This document shows, in pieces, positions 1 through 8,639 of a DNA stretch of 17,545 nucleotides. The position numbers and the translations under genes were made by a program. The stretch lies in contig CAILXE010000513.1 of NCBI GenBank assembly GCA_903838095.1, forward strand, positions 1-17,545, given 5' to 3'. Below the pieces are notes generated by a model, which did no database searches, had not been told where the DNA came from, and was given only the letters and a program-made list of their open reading frames with translations. Each line of letters opens with the position of its first letter. The first letter of the stretch is position 1. The stretch is from an uncultured Chlorobiaceae bacterium. Lineage in GTDB: Bacteria > Bacteroidota > Chlorobiia > Chlorobiales > Chlorobiaceae.

Positions 1-2595
1 CGGCTCATCAAAAATAAAAAGCGTGTGCGCGGTATCGGCATGGGCAATAAAACTGGCCAGCTTGAGGCGCTGCGCCTCTCCGCCTGACAGTGTACTTGAC
101 GACTGGCCAAGCCTGATATAGCCAAGCCCCACCTCATCGAGCACCTTCAGTTTTTTAACAACGCTCTTCTCTCGACTGAAAAAGCTGATAGCCTCCTCCA
201 CCGTCATATCAAGCACCTCGGCAATAGACTTGCCCTCATACTTCACGGCAAGAGCTTCCGGTTTGTAGCGAAGACCATCACAATCCTCACACACCGCTTC
301 AATGTCGGCAAGGAACTGCATCTCAATATGCACAGCACCTTCGCCGGCACAGGTTTCACAACGACCACCTGGAATGTTGAACGAAAAATAACCCGCCTTC
401 AATCTCCGTTGCTGGGCATCTTTCGTCAAGGCAAAAAGATTGCGAATGTCATCAAATATTTTCAGGTAGGTGACCGGATTGCTGCGACTTGATTTACCAA
501 TCGGCGACTGGTCAACATGCTCAACGCGATCAACAAGCCATGCGCCTGAAATGGAACGGTGTGCTCCAACGTTCTCCTTCAGCCCAACTTTTTCCTTCAT
601 GATTCCCTTGTTGAGAATATCGTTCACAAGGGTTGACTTCCCTGAGCCACTGACTCCTGTCACGCAGGTCATGACGCCAAGAGGAAAGCGTACATTGATA
701 TTCTTCAGGTTATTCTGCAAGGCGCCGGTAATTTCAATACAGGAGGAGAAATCAACTCTGCGGCGAAGCTGCGGCACCGCGATGCACTTCTCATCCTTGA
801 GATATTGAGCGGTAAGCGACGTACCCGACTCCCTCATCTCTGCAACCGAACCATGAAAAACCACATCACCCCCAAGGCGTCCGGCATAAGGGCCAAGATC
901 AATCACTTCATCAGCAGCTTCAATAATTTCGCGATCATGCTCGACAACCACGACCGTATTGCCAAGGTCACGCAGCTTCCTGAGCAGCGTAATGAGCCGC
1001 GCTGAATCGCATTGGTGGAGACCGATGCTTGGCTCATCAAGAATATAGATTGCGCCGACAAGCGGAGAGCCAAGAGAGGTGGAAAGATTGATGCGCTGAA
1101 ACTCCCCGCCACTCAGCGTGTGAGTCAGACGATCAAGAGAAAGATAATTCAACCCGACATCAAGCAGATAACCGAGACGCTTGATAATTTCCTGCAAAAT
1201 AACTTCAGCTACCTTCCGGTCGAAGGGTGAAATATCAAGATTGCGGAAAAACTCAGAAGCCTCATCAATATTCATGCGTGAAACCTCACCGATATGCCGA
1301 CCTGAAACCCTCACAAGCCGCGCATCCGGATTGAGACGACTCCCCTCACAATCGGGACAAAGAGCATATCCGCGATAACGACTCAAAAAGACCCGGTAGT
1401 GCATCTTGTAACCGGCATCCTTCTCTATCTCGGCAAAAAAAGCCCGAATTCCCTTATAGCGCCCATCAGGCAGTCCCTTCCAGACAAGCTCCTTCTGCGC
1501 ATAGGAGAGCTTTTCATAAGGAACGTTTATTGGAACACCCATATCGTCAGCATATTCAAGAAGCTCTAACAGATTCCAGCGATATTTTTCAGAGTTCCAG
1601 CATGTTATTGCTCCCTCTTCAAGCGAGAGTGACTTGTTCGGCACAACAGCGTCCTCATCAATACCGGCGATACGTCCGAATCCCTGACAGGTTGTGCAGG
1701 CACCAATCGGTGAGTTGAAAGCAAAAAGCTGTGGAGATGGCTCCTGATATTCAATGCCATTCAACTCAAGCCGGTCACTGAAAAGGTAGCTCTTCCCTCC
1801 AACAACTTTCAGCACAGCATAGCCGCCTGATTCATTGAAACAGCTCTCCGCAGCCTGTGCAATGCGGCTGAACACCTTTTCATCATGACGTGCCACAAAT
1901 CGGTCAACCAGCACAAGCAATGCCGAGCGTTCGGATACCGGCATATCAAGCACCCGCCTGCACGCCATTTCCTGATTGAGATCAAGAATCTCATCCCCTG
2001 CCACCACTCTGAAAAAACCTTTTTTCAGGAGATTTGAAATCTCGTCCTGCACTGAACAGTCATGATGCCCTGCGTCCTGATGAGCCGGAAAGAAAAAACC
2101 TGCATAAAATTTTGTGCCATCTTCAAGAAACCCGGCTTGCAGACTCACATCATCCGGTGTATGCTTTAAGACAAGCTCATTGGTGTCACGAGAATATATT
2201 TTACCAATGCGGGCATAGAGCAGGCGGAGATAGTCATAAATCTCCGAAACCGTACCAACCGTAGAGCGTGGATTTTTCGGAATGGGTTTCTGTTCAATGG
2301 CAATCGCCGGGGCAATTCCTTCGACACTTTCGATATCAGGGCGTGGAATGCGTTCAAGAAACTGCCGGACATAAGCAGAAAGCGATTCAACATAGCGACG
2401 ATGACCTTCAGCATAGAGCGTATCAAAAGCGAGACTTGATTTACCCGATCCGCTGACACCAGTCAACACCACAAACTTGTTTCGCGGAATACAAACTGAG
2501 ATATTTTTGAGATTATGGGTATTGATGCCTTTAAGGACAATATCCGGAAGACTCGTTTCAGTTATCACTGAATTCCTGAGTCCCTGAATGGTCAT
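1..2595 (-). CDS. uvrA: UvrA excinuclease ABC subunit A (3' end outside window)
   Basis: UvrA is the damage-recognition ATPase of nucleotide excision repair and hands lesions to UvrB. I read this frame by hand: 865 codons are open with no stop, and the gene runs off the left edge inside the second Walker B motif (IFDEP), so probably fewer than 100 residues are missing. Seen: first Walker A GVSGSGKS (res 46-53), a UvrB-binding-type insertion (about 150-285), first signature [12 protein letters not shown] of the first ATPase, second Walker [10 protein letters not shown] (about 647-655), second zinc finger C746-X2-C749-X19-C769-X2-C772, and second signature LSGGEAQR (about 836-843). The first zinc module keeps only one CxxC (C300/C303). 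The usual earlier CxxC is replaced by RLEL. The segment [11 protein letters not shown] is typical, as I recall, of Bacteroidota/Chlorobi UvrA. The start is ATG 2595. GTG at 2568, with AGGA five bases upstream, is an alternative. The gene lies 38 bp downstream of the Rrf2 gene on the same strand. Confidence 0.96.
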   Translation of the reverse strand, partial: MTIQGLRNSVITETSLPDIVLKGINTHNLKNISVCIPRNKFVVLTGVSGSGKSSLAFDTLYAEGHRRYVESLSAYVRQFLERIPRPDIESVEGIAPAIAIEQKPIPKNPRSTVGTVSEIYDYLRLLYARIGKIYSRDTNELVLKHTPDDVSLQAGFLEDGTKFYAGFFFPAHQDAGHHDCSVQDEISNLLKKGFFRVVAGDEILDLNQEMACRRVLDMPVSERSALLVLVDRFVARHDEKVFSRIAQAAESCFNESGGYAVLKVVGGKSYLFSDRLELNGIEYQEPSPQLFAFNSPIGACTTCQGFGRIAGIDEDAVVPNKSLSLEEGAITCWNSEKYRWNLLELLEYADDMGVPINVPYEKLSYAQKELVWKGLPDGRYKGIRAFFAEIEKDAGYKMHYRVFLSRYRGYALCPDCEGSRLNPDARLVRVSGRHIGEVSRMNIDEASEFFRNLDISPFDRKVAEVILQEIIKRLGYLLDVGLNYLSLDRLTHTLSGGEFQRINLSTSLGSPLVGAIYILDEPSIGLHQCDSARLITLLRKLRDLGNTVVVVEHDREIIEAADEVIDLGPYAGRLGGDVVFHGSVAEMRESGTSLTAQYLKDEKCIAVPQLRRRVDFSSCIEITGALQNNLKNINVRFPLGVMTCVTGVSGSGKSTLVNDILNKGIMKEKVGLKENVGAHRSISGAWLVDRVEHVDQSPIGKSSRSNPVTYLKIFDDIRNLFALTKDAQQRRLKAGYFSFNIPGGRCETCAGEGAVHIEMQFLADIEAVCEDCDGLRYKPEALAVKYEGKSIAEVLDMTVEEAISFFSREKSVVKKLKVLDEVGLGYIRLGQSSSTLSGGEAQRLKLASFIAHADTAHTLFIFDEP

Positions 2596-2633
2596 ATCGT
2601 TCAATTTATTTTTTTTAATAATGCGGAAATTAT

Positions 2634-3047
2634 CTACTTGCCCAGTTGCTGCAGGAGAGTATGAATAGTGGTCGATTCAAGAAGAGTTTGAATGGTATGC
2701 TGCAACGTGCCCATATACCCCCGATGCTGACACGATGAAAAAACTTCACAATTGCCTGCATTCGGAGTACAACGCACCAAATGCGGCTTGCCCTCTATGG
2801 CGACAGCAATATCAGCAATGGTTATTTCATGAGTCGCCCTGGAAAGCGTATAGCCGCCTTTCACTCCCTGTACCGAGCTGGCAATGCCTGCCCTTTTGAG
2901 ACTCTGCACCGCTTTGGAGAGAAATTCCTGTGAAAATCCAATATCCTCAGCCATCTCCTTCACGGTAACCACACGGCCACGCCCTTTTGTCGCAAGGTAC
3001 GTCACAGCGTGAAGCCCATATTCAAATTTTCTTGAAACCTGAAGCAT
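2634..3047 (-). CDS. Rrf2-family transcriptional regulator (IscR-like, three-cysteine)
   Basis: A 137-residue winged-helix regulator of the Rrf2 family. Seen: N-terminal KFEYGLHAVTYLA, a helix-turn-helix segment with VTVKEMAEDIGFSQEFLSKAVQSLKRAGI (helices about res 28-54), the wing GVKGGYTLSR (61-70), and a cysteine cluster C93-X6-C100-X5-C106. In family members such as IscR, three such cysteines ligate an Fe-S cluster, so redox or Fe-S sensing is inferred. The start ATG at 3047 is preceded by AGGA a few bases upstream. It lies directly upstream of uvrA (38 bp) and divergent from the hydrolase. Dyads in the 147-bp divergent region make autoregulation or control of the hydrolase plausible. The regulated genes cannot be named from sequence. 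Confidence 0.9.
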   Translation of the reverse strand: MLQVSRKFEYGLHAVTYLATKGRGRVVTVKEMAEDIGFSQEFLSKAVQSLKRAGIASSVQGVKGGYTLSRATHEITIADIAVAIEGKPHLVRCTPNAGNCEVFSSCQHRGYMGTLQHTIQTLLESTTIHTLLQQLGK

Positions 3048-3106
3048 AGCAACGTCCTGAATGTATTCTCTTAAAACTGGATAAATTTAACCCTATTATT
3101 CATATT

Positions 3107-3129
3107 AACCAATAACTTTTATATTGGTT
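3107..3129. promoter_or_regulatory. Perfect dyad AACCAATA-N7-TATTGGTT, candidate operator
   Basis: Eight-base arms AACCAATA (3107-3114) and TATTGGTT (3122-3129) are exact inverted complements around a 7-base centre. They lie in the divergent region between the Rrf2 regulator and the hydrolase, about 60 bp from each start. Position and symmetry suit binding of a dimeric regulator, perhaps the adjacent Rrf2 protein. The link to that protein is inference. Confidence 0.5.
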
Positions 3130-3132
3130 TAA

Positions 3133-3172
3133 CAGCAAGTATATTAGCTGAAAGAACATATTGCACTTGCTG
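3133..3172. repeat. Second inverted repeat CAGCAAGT ... ACTTGCTG in the divergent region
   Basis: CAGCAAGT (3133-3140) is repeated inverted as ACTTGCTG (3165-3172) with 24 bases between. It follows the first dyad immediately and ends 22 bases before the hydrolase ATG. It could be a second operator or a leader hairpin of the hydrolase transcript. The sequence cannot decide which. Confidence 0.4.
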
Positions 3173-3194
3173 ATAATTTCAACGATTTACAATC

Positions 3195-4076
3195 ATGGCC
3201 AACGCACTGAAAGATCAATATTTCCTGTGGCAGTTATCCCCTGAAATCGAAGCAAAAATCAGATATCAAGAGTATGGAGAGGAGCACCCTGAAAAAACGC
3301 CACTGCTTTTTCTTCATGGATATGGCGGTATGATTGAACACTGGAATCTGAATATTCCGGAGTTTGCCCGTAAACATAAAATCTATGCCATGGATTTGAT
3401 CGGGTTCGGCAAATCACAGAAGCCAAATGTGCGTTACTGCCTCGAGTTGTTTGCAGCACAAATTGAGACGTTTCTCCTCCTGAAAAAACTTGATTCAGTC
3501 ATTATTGTAGGCCATTCGATGGGTGCAGCAAGCGCCATCTACTTCGCCCACCATCAGCCTGAAAAAATAAAAGCGCTCATTCTTGCCAACCCTTCCGGGC
3601 TTTTTGGCGACACAATGGATGGAATGACCAGTGTGTTTTTTGGGCTGGTTGCCTCACCACTCATCGGAGAGGTACTCTTTGCCGCTTTTGCAAATCCGGT
3701 CGGTGTTGGCCAGAGCCTTACTCCAACCTATTATAACCAGAGCAAGGTTGACGAAAAACTGATCAACCAGTTCACCATGCCGCTTCAGGACAGAGGTGCG
3801 CAGTTCTCTTATCTCTCGCCGTCCAAAAGGCCTCTTGACTTCAGACTCGATAACCTGGCAAAACCATGTCATTACAAAGGCCCGGCCTTTCTTGTCTGGG
3901 GGGCGGAAGATACCGCGCTCCCGCCACACAAAATCATCCCTGAATTTCAGGAACTTCTCCCGCAGGCAGGAGCATATATTCTTCCAAAAGCATCACATTG
4001 CAGCCACCACGATGCCCATGAAGAGTTTAACAAACGTCTGAAATTTATTCTTGACGTGATTGACAAGCCAGCCTGA
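3195..4076 (+). CDS. Alpha/beta-fold hydrolase
   Basis: A 293-residue single-domain alpha/beta hydrolase without a signal peptide, so probably cytoplasmic. Seen: oxyanion-loop motif LLFLHGYGG (res 37-45), DLIGFGKS (67-74), nucleophile elbow GHSMG with Ser108, acidic strand [12 protein letters not shown] with Asp239 as the likely acid, and ASHCSHH with His268 as the likely catalytic histidine. Length and motifs fit the esterase/haloperoxidase group that also contains the chlorophyll-pathway protein BchO. The substrate cannot be read from the sequence. No clear Shine-Dalgarno precedes ATG 3195. It is divergent from the Rrf2 gene and convergent with the lptD-like gene, with only about 35 bp between stops and no strong terminator. 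Confidence 0.93.
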   Translation: MANALKDQYFLWQLSPEIEAKIRYQEYGEEHPEKTPLLFLHGYGGMIEHWNLNIPEFARKHKIYAMDLIGFGKSQKPNVRYCLELFAAQIETFLLLKKLDSVIIVGHSMGAASAIYFAHHQPEKIKALILANPSGLFGDTMDGMTSVFFGLVASPLIGEVLFAAFANPVGVGQSLTPTYYNQSKVDEKLINQFTMPLQDRGAQFSYLSPSKRPLDFRLDNLAKPCHYKGPAFLVWGAEDTALPPHKIIPEFQELLPQAGAYILPKASHCSHHDAHEEFNKRLKFILDVIDKPA

Positions 4077-4111
4077 ACATCATTCATCAATGACCGGACT
4101 CCACCCCGATC

Positions 4112-6685
4112 CTACAAGGCTTTCAGACCAATCTGGAAAGAGTAACTTTTGAACGCACCAGAAGGTACCCACTGAAAGCCCATCTGCCAGCAATCAAGAT
4201 CTCGATAAACCTGCACCATGGGATAAACAAGCTTCTTGTTTTGAAGGTCATATCCTGAATTAATTCCAGTCTGCCAGGTTTTTGACAATGCAATCCTTCC
4301 TGAAACATTAACCAGTTTTTCATCAGCAGTTTTCAGAGGATTTCGCCTGTCTGACTGAAGGAAGAGGGAGAACGATAACTGCCATGGCAAACCATAATCC
4401 GTCGCATTAAAATCCCTTGTTCTGAAATGATCACGAAACAGCGACTGGCTGTTATTTGGCGAAAAGGATGCCGCAGAGGTTGATGCAGGAATTCCGGACG
4501 CCCTGCCCCCATGAAGGATCATACTCATATTGACAAACCCTTTGGCAAAGCGCAGCAAACCGTCGCCAACATCTTTGTTGAGAAGATCAATTCTCTCGCC
4601 TGACACGGGATCGTAACTGTAAAAATCATACATCGCCCCTGAACTGAAAAGCAAATTTGGCGTCAGAACATTACTTGAGCCCATAACGGTAAGCGGGGAA
4701 AGAGGGAACGAGGCTGCGGCAAAATTGTACGCCGTAGATGCAGTCAATGAAAGCAGTTGTCGCGTATGCTCGCCCACAGAAACTCCCTCTTCTCCATGCG
4801 CGGAAGGCGCGCTGAATTTTCCATGAAAAAGATTTTTCAGAGTAATGCCGACGGTACTCTGCCCCTCCGGAACGCCACTATATCTCGTCTCATCAAAATT
4901 GTTGACAAGAAAAGGCTCGTCCCAGTTATAGAATTTACTCCAAGAGGCATCAGATCCAGTACCGGAATAGGCCGGGTTCCAGGCATAGGCTATAACAGGA
5001 ATAAAGGTATGGCGCACCGCCTTCATACCAAAAACATGGCCAAGAAATCCTGTGTTCAGGTCGCCATACAGCCTTGTCCTTGCATCCACAGAAAGAACAG
5101 CGGTAGAAAAACCATCGTCTTGTCCATCCGTTCTCAAGGAGTGCATGTAGGTCAATGCGGGATTAATATTCAAATAATGAAACAGTGTTGATTGCAGGCG
5201 CAATGGAAACAACACTCTCATGCCGCTATAGTTATTATCATACACCCCGCCTGAAACAGGCTGCATTCCCTGCACGCTTATGGCCTGAGTGAAAAGAGCT
5301 TTGTAACCATCAGCAAACTCACGATAATAGCCAAGCTCACCATTGGCATAGAAAGAATAACCAGAGGCAGAGAGATCTCCCTGTGAGACATACTCTCCGG
5401 CAACAGACGCGGCAGTGGTTACTGAAAGAGCTGATTTCCAGTCCTTGCGATCCAGAGAAGAAGAGGAACGAAACGGATAGAGACGGTTCTGGTAAAATGA
5501 GGCGCTGAGAGTCTGCCGGTCATTCGGACTGCGAAGATCATCGGAATGATTATAGTTAATATTGGCAATGCCGCTCTCATTATTGAACGTTTTTGCATAG
5601 GATGCATAAGAGTTGGCCTGCTCGGCAAGAATAGTCTCAACATTCACCGTATTCTGATAATAGTAGCGCTTTCCTCCCTGCAACTGAAGATTGGCATCAA
5701 GGCGCGACGTCGGATCAAAGGCCTCGTTATGCAGAATCTTCGTATTCCAGTCGGTATACTGCTGATGATCCGAATTATCAAAATAGCGCCTGTACTCACT
5801 TGAAATTTCGCCAGCAAATATATCACGCTTTTTATAGCGAAACCGTTCACCAAGTCGCCAATTTCCGTTTAACGAAATATCCCCTTCCGTTCTGAGATCC
5901 GAGTAATCATCAATTGCCCAGAAATAACCAATGTTCGACAAATAGAGACTTTGGTCCTGACTACTGAGGTGAGGGGTAAGTAAACCAGACGTCCGGCTCG
6001 ACTTGGTCGGAAATTTTATCCAGGGGAGCGCAAGAACAGGAATGGCCGGGAGACGCATCGAAAACAGTTCCGGCCTTATATACATGACCAGCGGCTTTGC
6101 CGTGACACCACTGTCTGCCTTGATAACGATGGAAGAGGAGGAAAACCAGTAATGTGGATCAGCCTCATTACAGGTCGTGAAGATCCCGTCCTTGACAATC
6201 ATATCACCGTTTTCAAGCCTTGAAACATGCGCTCCGGTAAAATTAATCCCGTTGGAAGATGAGGAAACCCTGGAGGTCTCTCCCCTTCGGGATTTAAAAT
6301 TGTACGTCATTGTTTCAGCATGAAAACTTCCCTGCCTGTCAGTAAAAACAGCAGAATCGGCCAAAGCTTTCGAGGAGTCGGTACTGCCGAAAGCATGAAG
6401 CAGGGATCTGTCGAAATCAATAACGATTTTGGGCGCCTTAACGCTTGTTTCATCCTGCTTTATTCTGGCTTTCCCCCAGAGTTCCATGCTTCTGCGATAC
6501 AAATTGTAGACCACAGAATCCTTTGCGGCAAAGAGTATGGTGCTCTTAAGAGCCCCCATTCCTGACAAAGCGTTCTTCTCCTGTCTTACATCCGCCGACT
6601 GCGCCTCTTGAAAAAAAAGAGACATTACCATCATAATGAGGCAGATGACAGTCAGAAATGACTTATTTCTCAAGATAAAGGTCAA
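4112..6685 (-). CDS. LptD/OstA-like outer-membrane LPS-assembly protein
   Basis: An 857-residue exported protein resembling the outer-membrane LPS translocon LptD. Seen: a signal peptide with charged start (R6, K8), hydrophobic stretch 10-25 and likely cleavage near AQSA-D (res 31-32). An OstA-like beta-taco region follows (about 105-200; DSAVFTD, MTYNFKSRRGE, GIFTTC, HYWFSS). Next comes the LptD hallmark RLPAIPVLALPWIKFP (211-226) and RTSGLLTP (231-238), then about 600 residues of alternating aromatic/polar strands expected for a barrel. The organisation fits the Bacteroidota/Chlorobi LptD_2 type. In Gram-negative cells this protein inserts lipopolysaccharide into the outer leaflet. The start is TTG at 6685: an in-frame stop lies six codons upstream and the signal-peptide charges are retained. 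GGA lies 11 bases upstream. It appears monocistronic. Confidence 0.88.
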   Translation of the reverse strand: MTFILRNKSFLTVICLIMMVMSLFFQEAQSADVRQEKNALSGMGALKSTILFAAKDSVVYNLYRRSMELWGKARIKQDETSVKAPKIVIDFDRSLLHAFGSTDSSKALADSAVFTDRQGSFHAETMTYNFKSRRGETSRVSSSSNGINFTGAHVSRLENGDMIVKDGIFTTCNEADPHYWFSSSSIVIKADSGVTAKPLVMYIRPELFSMRLPAIPVLALPWIKFPTKSSRTSGLLTPHLSSQDQSLYLSNIGYFWAIDDYSDLRTEGDISLNGNWRLGERFRYKKRDIFAGEISSEYRRYFDNSDHQQYTDWNTKILHNEAFDPTSRLDANLQLQGGKRYYYQNTVNVETILAEQANSYASYAKTFNNESGIANINYNHSDDLRSPNDRQTLSASFYQNRLYPFRSSSSLDRKDWKSALSVTTAASVAGEYVSQGDLSASGYSFYANGELGYYREFADGYKALFTQAISVQGMQPVSGGVYDNNYSGMRVLFPLRLQSTLFHYLNINPALTYMHSLRTDGQDDGFSTAVLSVDARTRLYGDLNTGFLGHVFGMKAVRHTFIPVIAYAWNPAYSGTGSDASWSKFYNWDEPFLVNNFDETRYSGVPEGQSTVGITLKNLFHGKFSAPSAHGEEGVSVGEHTRQLLSLTASTAYNFAAASFPLSPLTVMGSSNVLTPNLLFSSGAMYDFYSYDPVSGERIDLLNKDVGDGLLRFAKGFVNMSMILHGGRASGIPASTSAASFSPNNSQSLFRDHFRTRDFNATDYGLPWQLSFSLFLQSDRRNPLKTADEKLVNVSGRIALSKTWQTGINSGYDLQNKKLVYPMVQVYRDLDCWQMGFQWVPSGAFKSYSFQIGLKAL

Positions 6686-6708
6686 CGCAGTAAGGATCCG
6701 GGCTCAGT

Positions 6709-6714
6709 ATTATA
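6709..6714 (-). promoter_or_regulatory. Candidate -10 box (TATAAT) of the lptD-like gene
   Basis: On the minus strand a perfect TATAAT lies 23 bases before the TTG start. The -35 region at 17-18 bp spacing (TCCAGT/TTCCAG) is weak. The implied leader would be only about 15 nt. Exact match but unsupported by a good -35, so moderate to low confidence. Confidence 0.3.
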
Positions 6715-6898
6715 AGGTGCAGGTTCAATAAACTGGAAGAGAGAGTACATGGCCATCATAATTTATAGCTCACGCACCATACGAATGTTACAATAATCCT
6801 GACATCGCATCATGAGACTTCCGATAAAGACACCAAAAGTTTTGCCCGGAATATAACAACTCTTGAGAGGAACTGCTAAAGAGTCGTGAAAGAGTGCC

Positions 6899-8023
6899 TT
6901 AATCTCCACCCGCCTTGAAATTGTAAACTGGCTTGATAAACTCAATCACATCAACGGTTTCCCTGATATTTTCAAGAATCAGATCCATCGGCTTGTATGC
7001 GCCCGGGGCTTCATCCAGAGTTTCAGCACAGGCGGTGGTTGTGTAAACACCCGCTGCCTTCATTTGTTTCGTGAACCCGTCAAGGCTCAACGTCTTTTTT
7101 GCCTGTGTCCGGCTCAGAATACGGCCCGCGCCATGCGGGGCTGAATTGTTATACTTCTGCGAACCCTTGCCGACGCACAAGGCAATACCGTCTGCCATGT
7201 TGAATGGAATGATCACCTTTTCGCCAGACCTGGCCGAGGTTGCCCCTTTGCGGATCACGTGATCATCGCCAATAAAATTATGAACGGATTCAATCAATTC
7301 GATTGGTGCAGCTTGCAGATACATGGAAAGACGGCGCATCATTTCCTTGCGGTTTTCAGAAGCAAACCGTTGCGCAACTGCCATGCCATGCAAGTAATTC
7401 ATTCCATCGTCAGTATCCGTCGGCATAAATTCAAGCTCTTTGTACTGATCACGGATAAAATAGCGTTCAAGTCCCTCCTTTGCCCTCTTTTGATAGAAGG
7501 TAGCAACACACTTTCCGAAGTTCCGACTGCCAGAATGAACAGTGATTGTCAGATTGTGATGCCGGTCAAAACCTGCCTCAATAAAATGGTTCCCACCGCC
7601 AAGTGATCCTATGGCCCTGAGCGCCTTTTCTGCGTCAATTCCAATCATACCGCAGACGTTTGTCACCTCGGAAATCATTGGTTTCGACGCTGAAATTGTC
7701 TGATTGATGGCAAAGCCTGACGGGATGACTCTCTTTATGGCCTCATCAAGAGATGGGAGGTCAACCTCATGAAGCGGGAACTTCGCCATCAGCATCCCGC
7801 ACCCGATATCTACCCCGATGATGTTGGGAATGACATACTGGTTAGCCTTCATGGTGAACCCGACAACCGCTCCCTTGCCTGCATGGCAATCAGGCATAAT
7901 GGCAATATAAGTATCAGCGAATGCAGGATGATTGAGAAACCCCTGAATCTGTTCTTTCGCAGTTTCTTCGATAGTATCAATCATGATGTTGGCCGTGTTG
8001 TACCGGCCTTTCATTGTCTGCAT
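6899..8023 (-). CDS. rtcB: RtcB-type RNA-splicing ligase
   Basis: RtcB ligases join RNA 2',3'-cyclic-phosphate or 3'-phosphate ends to 5'-OH ends using GTP and Mn2+, healing tRNA or other cleaved RNAs. The 374-residue protein is a little shorter than E. coli RtcB (about 408). Seen: MPDCHAGKGAVVG (43-55), NIIGVDIGCGM (67-77, metal-ligand Cys75), LGGGNHFIE (141-149, His146), HSGSRNFG (163-170, His163), HNF with His248, RKGATSARSG (258-267), and PHGAGR (296-301) with His297 as the expected guanylylated histidine. All catalytic residues are present. ATG 8023 has a strong site, AAGGAG, eight bases upstream. It lies 95 bp downstream of the DUF2442 gene on the same strand. No archease or rtcA is in the window, so the RNA it repairs is unknown. 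Confidence 0.95.
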   Translation of the reverse strand: MQTMKGRYNTANIMIDTIEETAKEQIQGFLNHPAFADTYIAIMPDCHAGKGAVVGFTMKANQYVIPNIIGVDIGCGMLMAKFPLHEVDLPSLDEAIKRVIPSGFAINQTISASKPMISEVTNVCGMIGIDAEKALRAIGSLGGGNHFIEAGFDRHHNLTITVHSGSRNFGKCVATFYQKRAKEGLERYFIRDQYKELEFMPTDTDDGMNYLHGMAVAQRFASENRKEMMRRLSMYLQAAPIELIESVHNFIGDDHVIRKGATSARSGEKVIIPFNMADGIALCVGKGSQKYNNSAPHGAGRILSRTQAKKTLSLDGFTKQMKAAGVYTTTACAETLDEAPGAYKPMDLILENIRETVDVIEFIKPVYNFKAGGD

Positions 8024-8118
8024 TTTGTTTCTCCTTGCATGATGTTGCGGCAGGGCTGGGTGGTTCTAAAGTCTGAATTCAGAGGTGAACGAAGCGAGTC
8101 CGCTGGAATAACAGAAGG

Positions 8119-8376
8119 TCAGACTGCGTTCCGCTGCTCTGCTGTACCAACCACCTTCCATCGTGCCTCAATGGTGTCTGCTGACAAATCAGCACCACAC
8201 GCCCATTCGACAAAGTATCCGCCGTTGATAACCTTTATGAATTCATCATGGTCCCGAAGCTTTTCAAACGCTTCATATTTCAAATAAGGAGTCACATCAA
8301 AACGGCCAACACGACCATCTTCCGCAACAATTGACAACACCCAATCGGGTTGTGGATGAAGTTCTGCAATTCTCAT
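8119..8376 (-). CDS. DUF2442 domain protein
   Basis: An 85-residue protein with the DUF2442 pattern: an N-terminal strand pair (RIAELHPQPDWVLSIVAEDG), DVTPYL (27-32), FEKLRDHDEF and the C-terminal INGGYFVEWACGADLSADTIEA. The function of the family is not established. Such genes are commonly paired with DUF4160 genes in compact two-gene modules, which prompts comparison with toxin-antitoxin pairs. Here its ATG overlaps the TGA of the DUF4160 reading frame (ATGA at 8373-8376), the usual translational coupling, but the DUF4160 partner is broken. The gene may be a surviving orphan. Confidence 0.85.
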   Translation of the reverse strand: MRIAELHPQPDWVLSIVAEDGRVGRFDVTPYLKYEAFEKLRDHDEFIKVINGGYFVEWACGADLSADTIEARWKVVGTAEQRNAV

Positions 8377-8536
8377 TGGTCAAGTCCCTTTATTGGAAAT
8401 GGTTTCTTTCCATTAACCGCTAACTCCCAATCACTTTTCCCTGATAATCTGCATGGATGTGCGGCATATTATGTTTCTCGGTATCCCGAAAAAACATCCG
8501 GATAAGAATCCCGTAAAACATTGAAATCGTAGGCAT
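8373..8536 (-). pseudogene. DUF4160 gene with internal, frame-breaking deletion
   Basis: The first frame starts at ATG 8536 and reads MPTISMFYGILIRMFFRD then TEKHNMPHIHADYQGKV, the conserved N-terminal half of DUF4160. It then ends at TAG (8420-8422) after three unrelated residues. In another frame, from GAT at 8432 down to TGA at 8373-8375, the DNA reads DWELAVNGKKPFPIKGLDQ, the typical C-terminal end of the same family. The two halves give about 54 residues against a usual 80-90, so some 30-35 codons are missing and the frame has shifted. The retained TGA overlaps the DUF2442 ATG, showing that this was a coupled pair before the deletion. A shortened product of 39 residues could still be made, but the middle of the domain is gone. 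Confidence 0.8.
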
Positions 8537-8572
8537 TACACTTTTTGCTTTCTTTTGCTGAGTTTTTGATAT

Positions 8573-8638
8573 ACATGACGTGGAAGTGAGTGGCCTGCGC
8601 GGCTTTTTGCGCAGGTACACTCGACTGTAGGGTTAGAT
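8573..8638 (-). other. attC-like recombination site, degenerate R' core
   Basis: On the minus strand the site begins with ATCTAAC (8638-8632), an exact RYYYAAC core, one base after the stop of the TIR-like gene. The interior folds into a strong hairpin: GAGTG/CACTC plus CCTGCGC/GCGCAGG around AAAAAGCC, with a small bulge between the two stems, as in the L''/L' arms of attC. About 66 bp on, where GTTRRRY is expected, lies GTCATGT (8579-8573), with at least one mismatch at a key position. Placement right behind a gene and the 66-bp size fit an attC site whose R' half has decayed or been replaced. Confidence 0.5.
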
Positions 8639-8639
8639 T

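Noticed and set aside
4757..5191. Plus-strand 144-codon frame inside the lptD-like gene
   Set aside because: It is antisense to a continuous, motif-supported outer-membrane protein gene, and the composition is not protein-like.
6763..6945. Minus-strand 60-codon frame downstream of rtcB
   Set aside because: It overlaps the rtcB 3' end in another frame, with no ribosome site and no recognisable features. The ACTCTT/AAGAGT dyad at 6859-6884 lacks a T-run and is not called a terminator.
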